Positions 8,030 through 16,300 of a stretch of DNA of 64,000 nucleotides are shown piece by piece (within the stretch, counting starts at the first letter, position 1; every line of letters begins with the position of its first letter). The notes under the pieces were generated by a model, which was not told where the DNA came from, made no database searches, and was given only the letters and a program-made list of their open reading frames with translations. The DNA lies in the NCBI RefSeq assembly GCF_023515955.1, contig NZ_CP097322.1, forward strand, positions 6,930,501-6,994,500, written 5' to 3'. This stretch comes from Streptomyces sp. RerS4 (GTDB taxonomy: Bacteria > Actinomycetota > Actinomycetes > Streptomycetales > Streptomycetaceae). Both the position numbers and the translations under genes were made by a program.

Positions 8030-8968
8030 TCATTCCTCCCGCCGGGCCGCGCCGGCCACGGCGATGTTCAGGAAGCGCGGTACGGGCCGACCCCGGTCGC
8101 GGAAGTCCTGCGCCACCGCGGCCCGTACGGCCGTCAGGCGCGCCTCGGGCAGCAGCATCAGCACGCTCCGCCCGGGGCGTTCCCCGGGCGGCCACGCGCT
8201 CAGCGCCCCCGCCCGGCGGGCACAGGCCACGGCCCGCGACAGCTCGGCCGCCCGGTCGGCGGGATCGCCCCGGACCGCCATCAGCACCAGCCGCGCCCCC
8301 GAAGCCGCCGGGTCGAAGTCGACGTAACGCCGCTCCCGCCCGGAGGCCGGCGTCGGCAGCAGGGCCTCGCCGGGCCGGGCGTACAGCACCGCCCCGCGCA
8401 GCGCGTCGTCGCCGTCCGGCAGGGCCCGCGCCAGGAGCCGGGCCAGCCCGTCCCGGTCCGGTTCCGTACCGGCCGGGGTGTGTACGTCGGCCACCGCGAG
8501 CGCGATCGCGCAGTCGGCGGGTTCCGCCGTGGCCAGCCCGGCGGCCTCCGTCAGCGAGCCCTGGACGTGCAGGTCCGTCCCGCCGCGCCCGTAGCCGGCG
8601 CGGGCCAGCGCCCGCAGCAGGGCGTACGGGCGCACGGCCCAGGCGGGCGCGGCGGCGCCGGCCCGTCCGGGGTCAGAGGCAGGTCGCAGCTGTCGGCGGG
8701 GTGCCCGAGGAGCTGAGCCGCACCAGGCCGTCCGTACGCGGCGCGGCGGCGGCCGCCACCGGCCAGCCGGCCGCCGCGACCAGGCCCGGCGAGCCGAAGT
8801 GGAAGGCGTACGGGGCGCTCCAGACGGCGGCCGCCGGCGGCCGTGCGCGGCCTCCAGGGCGTAGGCGACGAGCCGGAAGAGCGGGTCGGCGGTGGCCCTG
8901 CGCGCCAGGTCCGGCGGTACGGGACCCACCGGCAGCGGGCCGACGGGGGCGGCTCCGAGCCCCGTCAC
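8030..8968 (-). CDS. degenerate galactokinase-like (GHMP) protein with internal frame breaks
   Basis: The GTG at 8968 overlaps the methyltransferase stop (GTGA). The frame is open for 312 codons, but the middle (about 8650-8850) makes better sense in the other two frames. Joining them gives a galactokinase-like order: VWSAP near the start, a following stretch ending PRTDGLVRLSS, then PYALLRALARAG, GSLTEAAGLATAEPADCA, VDFDPAASG, and a C-terminal ADRV-like block (VLMLLPEARLTAVRAAV). The catalytic signatures are lost. The GRxNLIGEHxDY region reads YAFHFGSPGLVA, and the PxGxGLSSSAA ATP loop reads SLTEAAGLATAEP. I infer a non-catalytic sugar-kinase fold. The frame pattern needs three single-base losses, so sequence error or decay are both possible. 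Confidence 0.5.
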   Translation of the reverse strand: MTGLGAAPVGPLPVGPVPPDLARRATADPLFRLVAYALEAAHGRRRPPSGAPRTPSTSARRAWSRRPAGRWRPPPRRVRTAWCGSAPRAPRRQLRPASDPGRAGAAAPAWAVRPYALLRALARAGYGRGGTDLHVQGSLTEAAGLATAEPADCAIALAVADVHTPAGTEPDRDGLARLLARALPDGDDALRGAVLYARPGEALLPTPASGRERRYVDFDPAASGARLVLMAVRGDPADRAAELSRAVACARRAGALSAWPPGERPGRSVLMLLPEARLTAVRAAVAQDFRDRGRPVPRFLNIAVAGAARREE

Positions 8969-10245
8969 CGGTCCTCCCCGGCCGCCGTCGGTCCGCCGTC
9001 GACGTCCCTGCGGGCCAGCATCCGGTACGCGTTCCCGCCGTCCGTGCGCCGCGCCGCGAGCGTACGCACCGCGTCGAGCACCGCCGCGCCGGCGAAGCAG
9101 GGCAGCGCGGCCGCCCGTACGGCGTGCGCCAGCGCGCGCCGGCCGGGTGTGGCCGGCGGAGCCCACGGGCGGTCCGGATCCGGCGCCAGCCGGGTGGTGG
9201 TCAGGGCCACCGCCCCGAAGAAGTCGTTGCCCTGGTGGGCGGGGCCGTGCTCCTCCGCCAGGACGGTGAACCCGCGGTCGGTCAGCGCCTCGCGCAGGTT
9301 CGCCGCCGGGATCAGGTGCTGGTGCTGCGGCTGGAACCACGGCAGCCACGCCGACCCCAGGAGCCGGGCCATCCGCGATTCCGGGTCCGGCAGCTCGATC
9401 GCCAGGAATCCGCCGGGGGCGAGGACGGCGGCCGCCGTGTCCAACTCGGTGAGCGGATCGCGGGTGTGCTCCAGGTAGTGGTACATGCTGACGACCTCGT
9501 ACCGACCCGCGAGCTTCTCCGCGAACTCCGGGAACTGGCCCTGGAATCCGGTCTCCACCCAGCCGCGCCGCTCGGCCTCGCCGACCCCGTCGCCCATGTC
9601 CAGACCGTCGAAACGGGTGTGGGGCCAGATGGCCCGCGCCGCGTTGCAGAAGTGGCCGTGCCCGGTGCCGACATCGAGCCACGAGGTCGGCGGGTGCACG
9701 GTGAACGGCCGGAGCATCTCGGCCCGCCGGCGATAGGAGTCGCCGAGCCGCCCGAAGACGGTGCCGGCGCCCTCGCCGCCGCGACCGTCGTAGAAGTCCC
9801 GGTAGTAGAACTCCAGCCCCTCCAGGGACAGTCGGGGGTTCTGGAACACGTGGCCGCAGTCCGCGCACTGCTCCAGGGTGAAGACGCCGGGCTTGCCCTG
9901 GAGGAGATCCGGCACCCGTACGCGCACGGAGAGCTGTTCGGAGCCGCACCACGGGCAGTTCAGCCGGACCGGCTCCAGGAACCGATCGGTACCGGCGCCC
10001 AGTTCGGCCCGGTACGCGGCCGCACGGGCGGCGTCGGCAGGCGTGCCGGCGGGCCTACGGAGGACCGCGCCGGCGGTACGCACACCCGCGCCGAGGGAGC
10101 GCACCGGCCGGGCGGCGGTGGCCCCGGGCAGATCGGCGGGCCGCAGCGGGGCGCCCGGCCCGCCGAGCACCAGATACGGCTGGAGCCAGTACAGCCCGGC
10201 CGCGGCGGCGCCCCACCGGCCCTGGCGCGCGGCGAGCCCGGCCAA
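8965..10245 (-). CDS. SAM-dependent methyltransferase with N-terminal zinc ribbon (C-terminal part of a broken gene)
   Basis: The frame carries a zinc-ribbon (CPWCGS then CADCGH), a class-I SAM-binding motif LDVGTGHGHF, and a post-core MYHYLEH plus AIELPDPES. Such proteins (methyltransferase 13/23 type) methylate sugars or acyl intermediates. In-frame coding character runs upstream of the first ATG (GALAAAQLGGLALLAGLA), up to about 10303, where it fits onto the end of the preceding frame by one missing base. The native protein is therefore probably longer and begins at 10979. A hydrophobic stretch (GLALLAGLA to LYWLQPYLVLG) just upstream suggests membrane association. It overlaps the downstream galactokinase-like gene by four bases. 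Confidence 0.75.
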   Translation of the reverse strand: MAGLAARQGRWGAAAAGLYWLQPYLVLGGPGAPLRPADLPGATAARPVRSLGAGVRTAGAVLRRPAGTPADAARAAAYRAELGAGTDRFLEPVRLNCPWCGSEQLSVRVRVPDLLQGKPGVFTLEQCADCGHVFQNPRLSLEGLEFYYRDFYDGRGGEGAGTVFGRLGDSYRRRAEMLRPFTVHPPTSWLDVGTGHGHFCNAARAIWPHTRFDGLDMGDGVGEAERRGWVETGFQGQFPEFAEKLAGRYEVVSMYHYLEHTRDPLTELDTAAAVLAPGGFLAIELPDPESRMARLLGSAWLPWFQPQHQHLIPAANLREALTDRGFTVLAEEHGPAHQGNDFFGAVALTTTRLAPDPDRPWAPPATPGRRALAHAVRAAALPCFAGAAVLDAVRTLAARRTDGGNAYRMLARRDVDGGPTAAGEDR

Positions 10246-10979
10246 CAGCGCCAGCCCGCCGAGCTGCGCGGCGGCCAGGGCCCCGGCGGCAGCCCCTGCG
10301 CCCGTGACTCGGCGGCCCGCACCGCTCCCGGCGGAGGCTCGACCCGCCCGACGGACAGCGCGGGGGCGATGGCCAGGCCCGTGGAATCGGCGGCGTACTC
10401 CTTCAAGCGCCGGGTCAGGGCGAGGAGTTGGGCGGGCTCCAGCCCGGCCGCGCTGCCGCTGCCGCCGGCCGCGCTGCCGCTCCCGCCCGGCGCACTGCCC
10501 GGAGCCGGCATGCGTGCCGTGTGCCCCCTGCCCGTCGGTGCCCCGTCGGTCGCGCCGAGGACCGTCCCGTGTTCGTCCACCCCGGCTCGGGCCAGGACGT
10601 CCTCACTGACCAGCACCGCGTATCCGGCCCCGCGCCCCTCGCCGAGCCGGTCCTCGCGGTAGGCGTCCGGGTCGACCAGCCGCAGCAGGCCGAGCGCCCG
10701 CTCGGCGGCGAGGTCCACCGGCAGCAGGTCCAGCACCCGCAGCCCCATCCGGTCGGCGTAAGCGCAGGCGGCGAGGAACGTGGCCGGATCGGCCTCGACC
10801 CCGCGCGCCGTCAGCAGCCGCCACCCGGCGGCGCGCGGCAGCCCCGCCGCCCCCGACGGGGGCGCGGGCAGTACGGGGATCGCCCGCAGCCGGCGGCGGG
10901 CGCGCACCGTACCCGCGCCGAGCACGGCCAGGGTCAGCGCGGAGGTCCACCGGACCCGGTGGAAGGCGGGTGGTGTCAT
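9960..10979 (-). CDS. unknown protein, N-terminal part of broken gene joined to methyltransferase
   Basis: The ATG at 10979 overlaps the glycosyltransferase stop by four bases (ATGA). The first about 225 residues look coding, with AGWRLLTARGVEADPATF, YADRMGLRVLDLLPV and a small Gly-Ser-Ala linker. After AVRAAESRAQG (near 10303) the frame becomes Pro/Arg-rich and loses coding character, while the neighbouring frame takes over and leads into the zinc-ribbon methyltransferase. One missing base in the run AGGGGC would join them into one protein of about 670 residues. I do not recognise the N-terminal domain. Residues past about 225 of this frame are probably not real protein. Confidence 0.5.
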   Translation of the reverse strand: MTPPAFHRVRWTSALTLAVLGAGTVRARRRLRAIPVLPAPPSGAAGLPRAAGWRLLTARGVEADPATFLAACAYADRMGLRVLDLLPVDLAAERALGLLRLVDPDAYREDRLGEGRGAGYAVLVSEDVLARAGVDEHGTVLGATDGAPTGRGHTARMPAPGSAPGGSGSAAGGSGSAAGLEPAQLLALTRRLKEYAADSTGLAIAPALSVGRVEPPPGAVRAAESRAQGLPPGPWPPRSSAGWRCWPGSPRARAGGAPPRPGCTGSSRIWCSAGRAPRCGPPICPGPPPPGRCAPSARVCVPPARSSVGPPARLPTPPVRPRTGPNWAPVPIGSWSRSG

Positions 10980-12139
10980 GAGAGCTTCTCCAACCGGTCG
11001 GCCGCGGCGGCGGCCCCGCCCGCCGCGGCGAAGGAGGCCTGGATCCGCCGGGCGGCCCGGCGGTGCCCGGGATCGTCCAGCACGGCCGTGAGCGCGTCAC
11101 GCATTTCCTCGGTGCGGGTCCTGCCAAAGCGCACCCGCACCCCCGCCCCCGCCTCGACGACCTGCCGCGCGACGATCGGCTGGTCGTCGCGGATCGGCGC
11201 GACCACGAGTGGCAGCCCGTACGCGAGCGCTTCGCAGACGGTGTTGTGTCCGCCGTGGCTGACGACGGCGTCGAGGTGCGGCAGCAGTTCCAATTGCGGC
11301 ACGCGCTCGCGGAGCAGTACGTTCTCCGGCACCCGGCCGACCAGAGAGGCGGGCGCGACCAGCACCAACTGGACGTCGGCGGCCAGGCGTTCGGCGGCCT
11401 CCAGCACGGTGCCGTAGAACCGCGCCCCGGCCTCCTGGTTGAGCGTACCGAGGGATACGAGCACCCGCCGCCGTTCAGGGTCCAGCCGCCGCCACGGGAA
11501 ATCGGGCGCGGCGGGCCGGGCTCCGAAGGCGGGTCCGACGAAGGCGTGGTGTGCGGAGAACTCCGTCCTCGCACCCACCAGTTCGGGCGTCGAGAAGACC
11601 AACACCAAGCGCTCGGAGAACCGTGGATCCCAGTCCGTGTCCGGCATGCCGCACGCGGAGAGGAACCCGGAGATCTGCCCCGCGACCCACTCCCCGACCT
11701 TCGGGAAGTCGGCGAAGGGCCGCGTCAGTTCGGCCGAGGTGCTGGCCGAGGTGACCCAGGGGACCCCGAGTCCACGGGCGACCACCGGACCGGCCAACGC
11801 CTGCTGGTCGGCGACCAGCAGATCGGGCTCGAAAGCGCGCACGGCCTCCGTCACCCCCGCCACCATCGCCAGGCCCAGCGGGACGAGCGCCTCCTCCCAG
11901 AGGAAACGCAGCGCCCCGACCCCGCGCAGATCGCGCCAACGCTCGTGCAGGGCCGCGTAGCCGCCGCCCGCCTCCTCCCCGGCCGGCAGGATCCGGGCGT
12001 GCGCCGGCAGCAGCCGGGTCAGTGGCCCGGCCGGTCCTGTCCAGGCGACCTCGTGTCCCCGGGCGGCCAGTTCGGCGCCGACCGCCACCGTCGGATTGAC
12101 GTGTCCCGCCAGCGGCGGCACCGTGAACAGCACCCTCAT
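10976..12139 (-). CDS. GT1 (MGT-family) glycosyltransferase
   Basis: The 387-residue protein has the GT-B fold of macrolide-type glycosyltransferases. The N-terminal acceptor half starts VLFTVPPLAGHVNPTVA, and the C-terminal donor site reads HGGHNTVCEALAYGLPLVV followed by DDQPIVARQV. It would move an activated sugar from a nucleotide carrier to a hydroxyl of the pathway product. The ATG overlaps the hydrolase stop (ATGA), and its own stop overlaps the next ATG, so expression is translationally coupled. No deoxysugar genes are present in the window, so a common nucleotide sugar from primary metabolism is the likely donor (inference). Confidence 0.9.
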   Translation of the reverse strand: MRVLFTVPPLAGHVNPTVAVGAELAARGHEVAWTGPAGPLTRLLPAHARILPAGEEAGGGYAALHERWRDLRGVGALRFLWEEALVPLGLAMVAGVTEAVRAFEPDLLVADQQALAGPVVARGLGVPWVTSASTSAELTRPFADFPKVGEWVAGQISGFLSACGMPDTDWDPRFSERLVLVFSTPELVGARTEFSAHHAFVGPAFGARPAAPDFPWRRLDPERRRVLVSLGTLNQEAGARFYGTVLEAAERLAADVQLVLVAPASLVGRVPENVLLRERVPQLELLPHLDAVVSHGGHNTVCEALAYGLPLVVAPIRDDQPIVARQVVEAGAGVRVRFGRTRTEEMRDALTAVLDDPGHRRAARRIQASFAAAGGAAAAADRLEKLS

Positions 12140-12978
12140 CGGACCAGCGCTCCCGCCCGCGGGGCCCGCGCCGTACGCGCCGTGGCCGCCGCCGTCGCTT
12201 CGAGATGGGCGAGCACGGTGCCCCGTAGGACCCCGCTGCTCTCCTTCAGCACGTCGTGCCCGAGACCGGGCAGGATCTCCATCGCGGCACGTGGCGCGTG
12301 ATGGGCCAACTGGCGGGCGCCCGGCACGAGTTCGGAGTGTTCGCCGCAGATGATCAGGGTCGGACAGCGCAGCCGGGCGAAATCGGCGCTGGTGAAGGCG
12401 CGGCTCGCGGCGATGTCGTCGATCAGGCTGGTCCGGTTCAGCAACCGGTCCGCGATCGAGGTGAGGTTGGCGGCCTTGCGCAGGCGCAGGGTGAGCAGCT
12501 CGGCCGGGACCGGGCTGTCCTCCAGGCTGAGCGCGGCGGCCGACAGGGTGTCCACCATGTTCTCCACCCACGCCCCGCCGATCGGGGGTTCGAGCAGGGT
12601 CAGCCCGGCGACCAGGTCCGGGCGGGCGAGGGCGGCGTGCAGGGCCAGGGTGCCGCCGTAGCTGTTGCCGACCAGGTGCACCGGGCGGTGCCCGAGGTCG
12701 AGCGCGCCGAGCAGCGAGACGAGGTCCCGTACGGCGGTGCGGCTGTCGTACCCCGTGGCCGGGCGGTCGGTCCGGCCGTGGCCGCGCAGGTCGTAGAGGA
12801 CGGCCTCGTGGCCCGCCCTGGCCACGGGCACGGCCAGGGGGCAGTAGAAGGAGGACAGGTTGTCCACGACCAGCCCGTGCAGGAAGACGACCACGGGACG
12901 GTCGGGATCGGCGGCCGCGGCGGTGGCCGGAAGCCGCTGGACGTGGAAGCGCAGGGAGTTCGCGGGGACGAAGGCCAT
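12136..12978 (-). CDS. alpha/beta hydrolase
   Basis: The 280-residue protein shows FLHGLV (oxyanion strand), the nucleophile elbow GNSYGG (Ser near residue 107), an acid in ICGEHSELVPG, and the catalytic His in GLGHDVL. All triad elements are present. It lies seven bases after the ACP stop and overlaps the glycosyltransferase start. In an iterative synthase operon lacking a thioesterase domain, a free hydrolase is a natural candidate for releasing the acyl chain from the carrier protein; this role is inferred from position only. Confidence 0.85.
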   Translation of the reverse strand: MAFVPANSLRFHVQRLPATAAAADPDRPVVVFLHGLVVDNLSSFYCPLAVPVARAGHEAVLYDLRGHGRTDRPATGYDSRTAVRDLVSLLGALDLGHRPVHLVGNSYGGTLALHAALARPDLVAGLTLLEPPIGGAWVENMVDTLSAAALSLEDSPVPAELLTLRLRKAANLTSIADRLLNRTSLIDDIAASRAFTSADFARLRCPTLIICGEHSELVPGARQLAHHAPRAAMEILPGLGHDVLKESSGVLRGTVLAHLEATAAATARTARAPRAGALVR

Positions 12979-12985
12979 GACGGGC

Positions 12986-13318
12986 TCAGCCGGCCGTCGT
13001 CGCGGATGAGGCCGATACCGAGGCCGAGGTGCGTGCCAGGGAGTCGTGCGTCACCCGGCTTATGTGGGTGACGAGTTCGCCGACCGACATGGCGAGGATC
13101 GCGTCCATGTCCTTCTCCGCGAGGAAGCCCATGAGGTCCACCTCGGAGCCGTAGCGCTCGTGCAGCAGCTCGGCGAGGGCGACGAACTCGATGCTTTCCA
13201 GGGCGAGATCCTCGTTGAAGCTGGTACTCATCGTGACCTCCTCCGCGAGAAGGAACTCGTCGCCGAGGATCTCCACGAGCATGCCGGTGATCTCGGCGAG
13301 GATGTCAGTGGTGGCCAT
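12986..13318 (-). CDS. free-standing acyl carrier protein
   Basis: This 110-residue protein has the carrier-protein helix pattern, with the attachment Ser in LALESIEFVALAELL (about residue 47). The usual Asp before the Ser is Glu here. Its ATG at 13318 lies inside the end of the KS-AT-DH gene (14-base overlap) and has a GGAG ribosome site, so it is coupled to it. A phosphopantetheinyl transferase domain at the end of the upstream protein could load it. It may carry a starter unit, or take the finished chain for release. Confidence 0.85.
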   Translation of the reverse strand: MATTDILAEITGMLVEILGDEFLLAEEVTMSTSFNEDLALESIEFVALAELLHERYGSEVDLMGFLAEKDMDAILAMSVGELVTHISRVTHDSLARTSASVSASSATTAG

Positions 13319-16300
13319 GGCTGGTCTCCGTGAGGTGGAAGGGGACGGGGGAGGGCGCCGCGGGGTGGGCGGTCCAGGCGACGAGGTGCGGGCGAGTGCC
13401 GGTGCCGGGGTCCGTGTCCGTGGCGGAGGTGGCCGCTTCGGTCTCGGGGAAGGTGGCGGTCCGGATCGCGTACGGGTGCCCCTCGGGCGAGCGCACGCGC
13501 AGCCCGCCGGAGCCGGCATCCTCGGACACCCGCCACTCCCGCGGCCGACCGCCGAGCCCGGTGCCGCAGGCCTTCGCGGCGGCCTCCTTCGCACACCACA
13601 GGGCGGTGAGCGCGACGGGAAGTTCGGCGCCGTCGCGGGCGGCCAACTCCTCGGCCAGGAGCAACTCGTCCGGGGTGAGTGCGATCCGGATCAGCGCGTC
13701 GGGGTCGGTGGTCACCGGCTCCACGTCGATGCCGACGGAGTGGGACGGGTGGGCCAGGGCCACGGCCACCCGGTCCTTGTGCGCGATCGACAACCGGAAC
13801 CCGCGGGCCAAAGCCCCCTCGGGGACGGGCCGCCCGGCCGCGTCGTTGCCGACCGGCACCTCTGCCGGGAACACCGGACCCGCGCCGCCGTCCCACAGCA
13901 GCTGCCGCAACGCGTCCTTGGCGGCGATCCGGCCCAGCAGCCACGGCGCCCGCGCGCGCGGCACCAGCCGCTCGTACGCCGCGCGTTCGGCGGCGCCGAG
14001 GTAGCGGCGCATCACCAGCTCCTGCGAGGCGGGATCCGTCCACCGCCGCCGGGCCACACACCAGCCGGCGGGCTGGGGTTCGCCGATCCCGCACACCTCG
14101 GGGGTGAACTTCATCGGCCACACCCGCTCGTCCGCCCCGAAGCGGCGGTACGTCCAGCCGTCGATTCGCGCCCACAACCGCCCTGTGGTGTCGAGCAGTT
14201 CGAGATCCCCACGGACGGTGACATCGCGGACCTCCCGGATCCGTGCCGTGGCGGTCACCAGGGCGTGCGGAGCCGGCGGGGGTCCGTAGAACCGGATCCG
14301 GTCGACGGTGGCCGGGAACACCAGCCGGTCGACGGGGAGTCGCAGTTGCATCCAGTGCCCGAAGAGCTGCCCGGCCGCGTCGAGCAGCGCTCCCGGATCC
14401 GGGAGCGCGCGCAGCACCCCGTGGATGCCGTCCGAGCCGACGGACCGGACCTCGTGCACGCCCGCGAAGCGGGGCCCGTGGAACATCCACCGGTCGCGGT
14501 ACAGCGCTTCGGCGCTGACGGGGGCCGGCCGCGGGTCGCGGATCGGTGTGGTGTCGGGCGCGGGCGGCTCCTCGTGGGCCGTGTCGAGCAGGACGACGAC
14601 GGACGCGTACGGGCCCAGGCCGATCCGGATCCGTCCGGGGCCTTCGGCACGCGCACTCACCTCGATGTCGACGGCGGGCGCGGCGGGGAGCCAGCGCAGG
14701 GCCCGTACGTCGTCGTAGCCGATGACGGCGGCGCCGGGCGGGGCGTGCCGACGGGCGGCGTCGGCGGCCAGCTCCAGCATGGTCGTCATGGGCACGACGG
14801 GGAACCAGTCGGACTCCTCGGGCCAACCCTCGGGCTGGAGGTACACGCGGTGGTCGCGTACGTAGGGCATGGCGTCGAGGGACACGCGCAGGCGCGGTTT
14901 CTCGGCCGCGCGGGCTGCGCCCGGCGCCGGTTGCGGACCGGCGGCCGGGGCGGCGGCGGGTGCGGTCCCGCGTACGGTCGACCAGGCCTCGGCCACCGCG
15001 TGGACCGCCGAGCGGGTGTCGTCGAGCACCGCGTCCAGCGCGGACAGCAGTACGGGTCGCCCCGCGCCCGGCACAGCCGCCGGTACCGCCCCGGGCGCCG
15101 GCCGGGCCTCGCCCCCCAGACCGCCCAGCCGGCCCAGGGCCTGCGCTCCCAGGTGGACCAGCGGGGACCCCAGGTCCAGCGGCACGGCCCGCCCGAGCGT
15201 GGTCCCCCGTACGGCGGCTGTCGGCTCCTGGAGCCGGTCCCACCGGGGCGCGTGTCCCTCGGCCCAGAGCGCGGCGCAGGTGCGCCGCAGGGCGTCCGGC
15301 CCCGACAGGCGGGGGGCGGACGTGGCCACGGAGAGGTGGGGGCGCTCGCGCAGGGTGTCCTCCACGAAGCCGGGCAGACTGCCCGGCCCCAACGTCACGA
15401 AGCTCCGTACGCCCGCCTCCTCGTACAGCCGCAGCAGCAACTCCCGGAACCGCACCGGCTCCAGCAGGTGGCGCACCACCAACTCCCGTACGCGATCCGG
15501 CGCCTCCGGGAACGGCGCGCACGTCGTCGCCGACCACACGGGCAGTGCGCCCGGCCCTTCCCGCAGCGGCAGCCGCGCGAACGCCGCCCGGACCTGTCCC
15601 AGGTACGGCTCCCACATCGGCGTGTGGAATCCCGAACGGAACGGCAGCTCCTGGCCCAGCACCCCCTGCGACCGCAGCCGCTCCAGGACCTGCGCCACCC
15701 CGGCCGGGTCCCCGCACACCACCGACTGGTGCGGGCAGTTGTCGTGGCTGACCACCACCCCGTCCAGCCCGTGCAGTGCGGCCTCCGCGCGACTCGCCCC
15801 GCAGCCCAGCGCCGCGTAGACGAGGTCCGGGACCTTCAGCGAGCCCGGTCGCAGCGAGTCCAGGAAGCAGTCGGCGGCCTCCTGCGGGTACATCCCGCCG
15901 GCCACCATCGCCGCCCATTCGCCCAGGCTGTGCCCGGCCAACACATCGGCGCTCACGCCGAGTTCCGGCAGGACCCGGGCGAAGAACCGACCCGTCGTGA
16001 GCGCGTCCAGTGCCCGTTCCATCAGCTCCGCGCCCCGGCTGAGCCGAGGCGCCTTCAGCCCCATCCGGTCGGCCACGTCGTCCAGTACGGGCGCGAACTC
16101 CGGCTCCAGGCCCGGGAAGAGGAACGCCGTGCCACCGCCCAGCGGCTCCGGGCTGAACCACACGTCCCCCCGGCCCCGCCAGGCGCGGCCGCGCGCCACC
16201 GCCTTCGCGGCGAGCGCGAGGCGCTGCGGTGTCGGCCCCACCACCGCGAGCCGACACGGCCCGTCGCCCACGGACGCCGACCCGGCCGCCAGCAGGGCCG

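Noticed and set aside
7903..10662. 919-codon plus-strand open frame over the methyltransferase region
   Set aside because: Composition is Arg/Pro/Ala-rich and no motif is visible, while the minus strand holds clear methyltransferase and kinase-like motifs.
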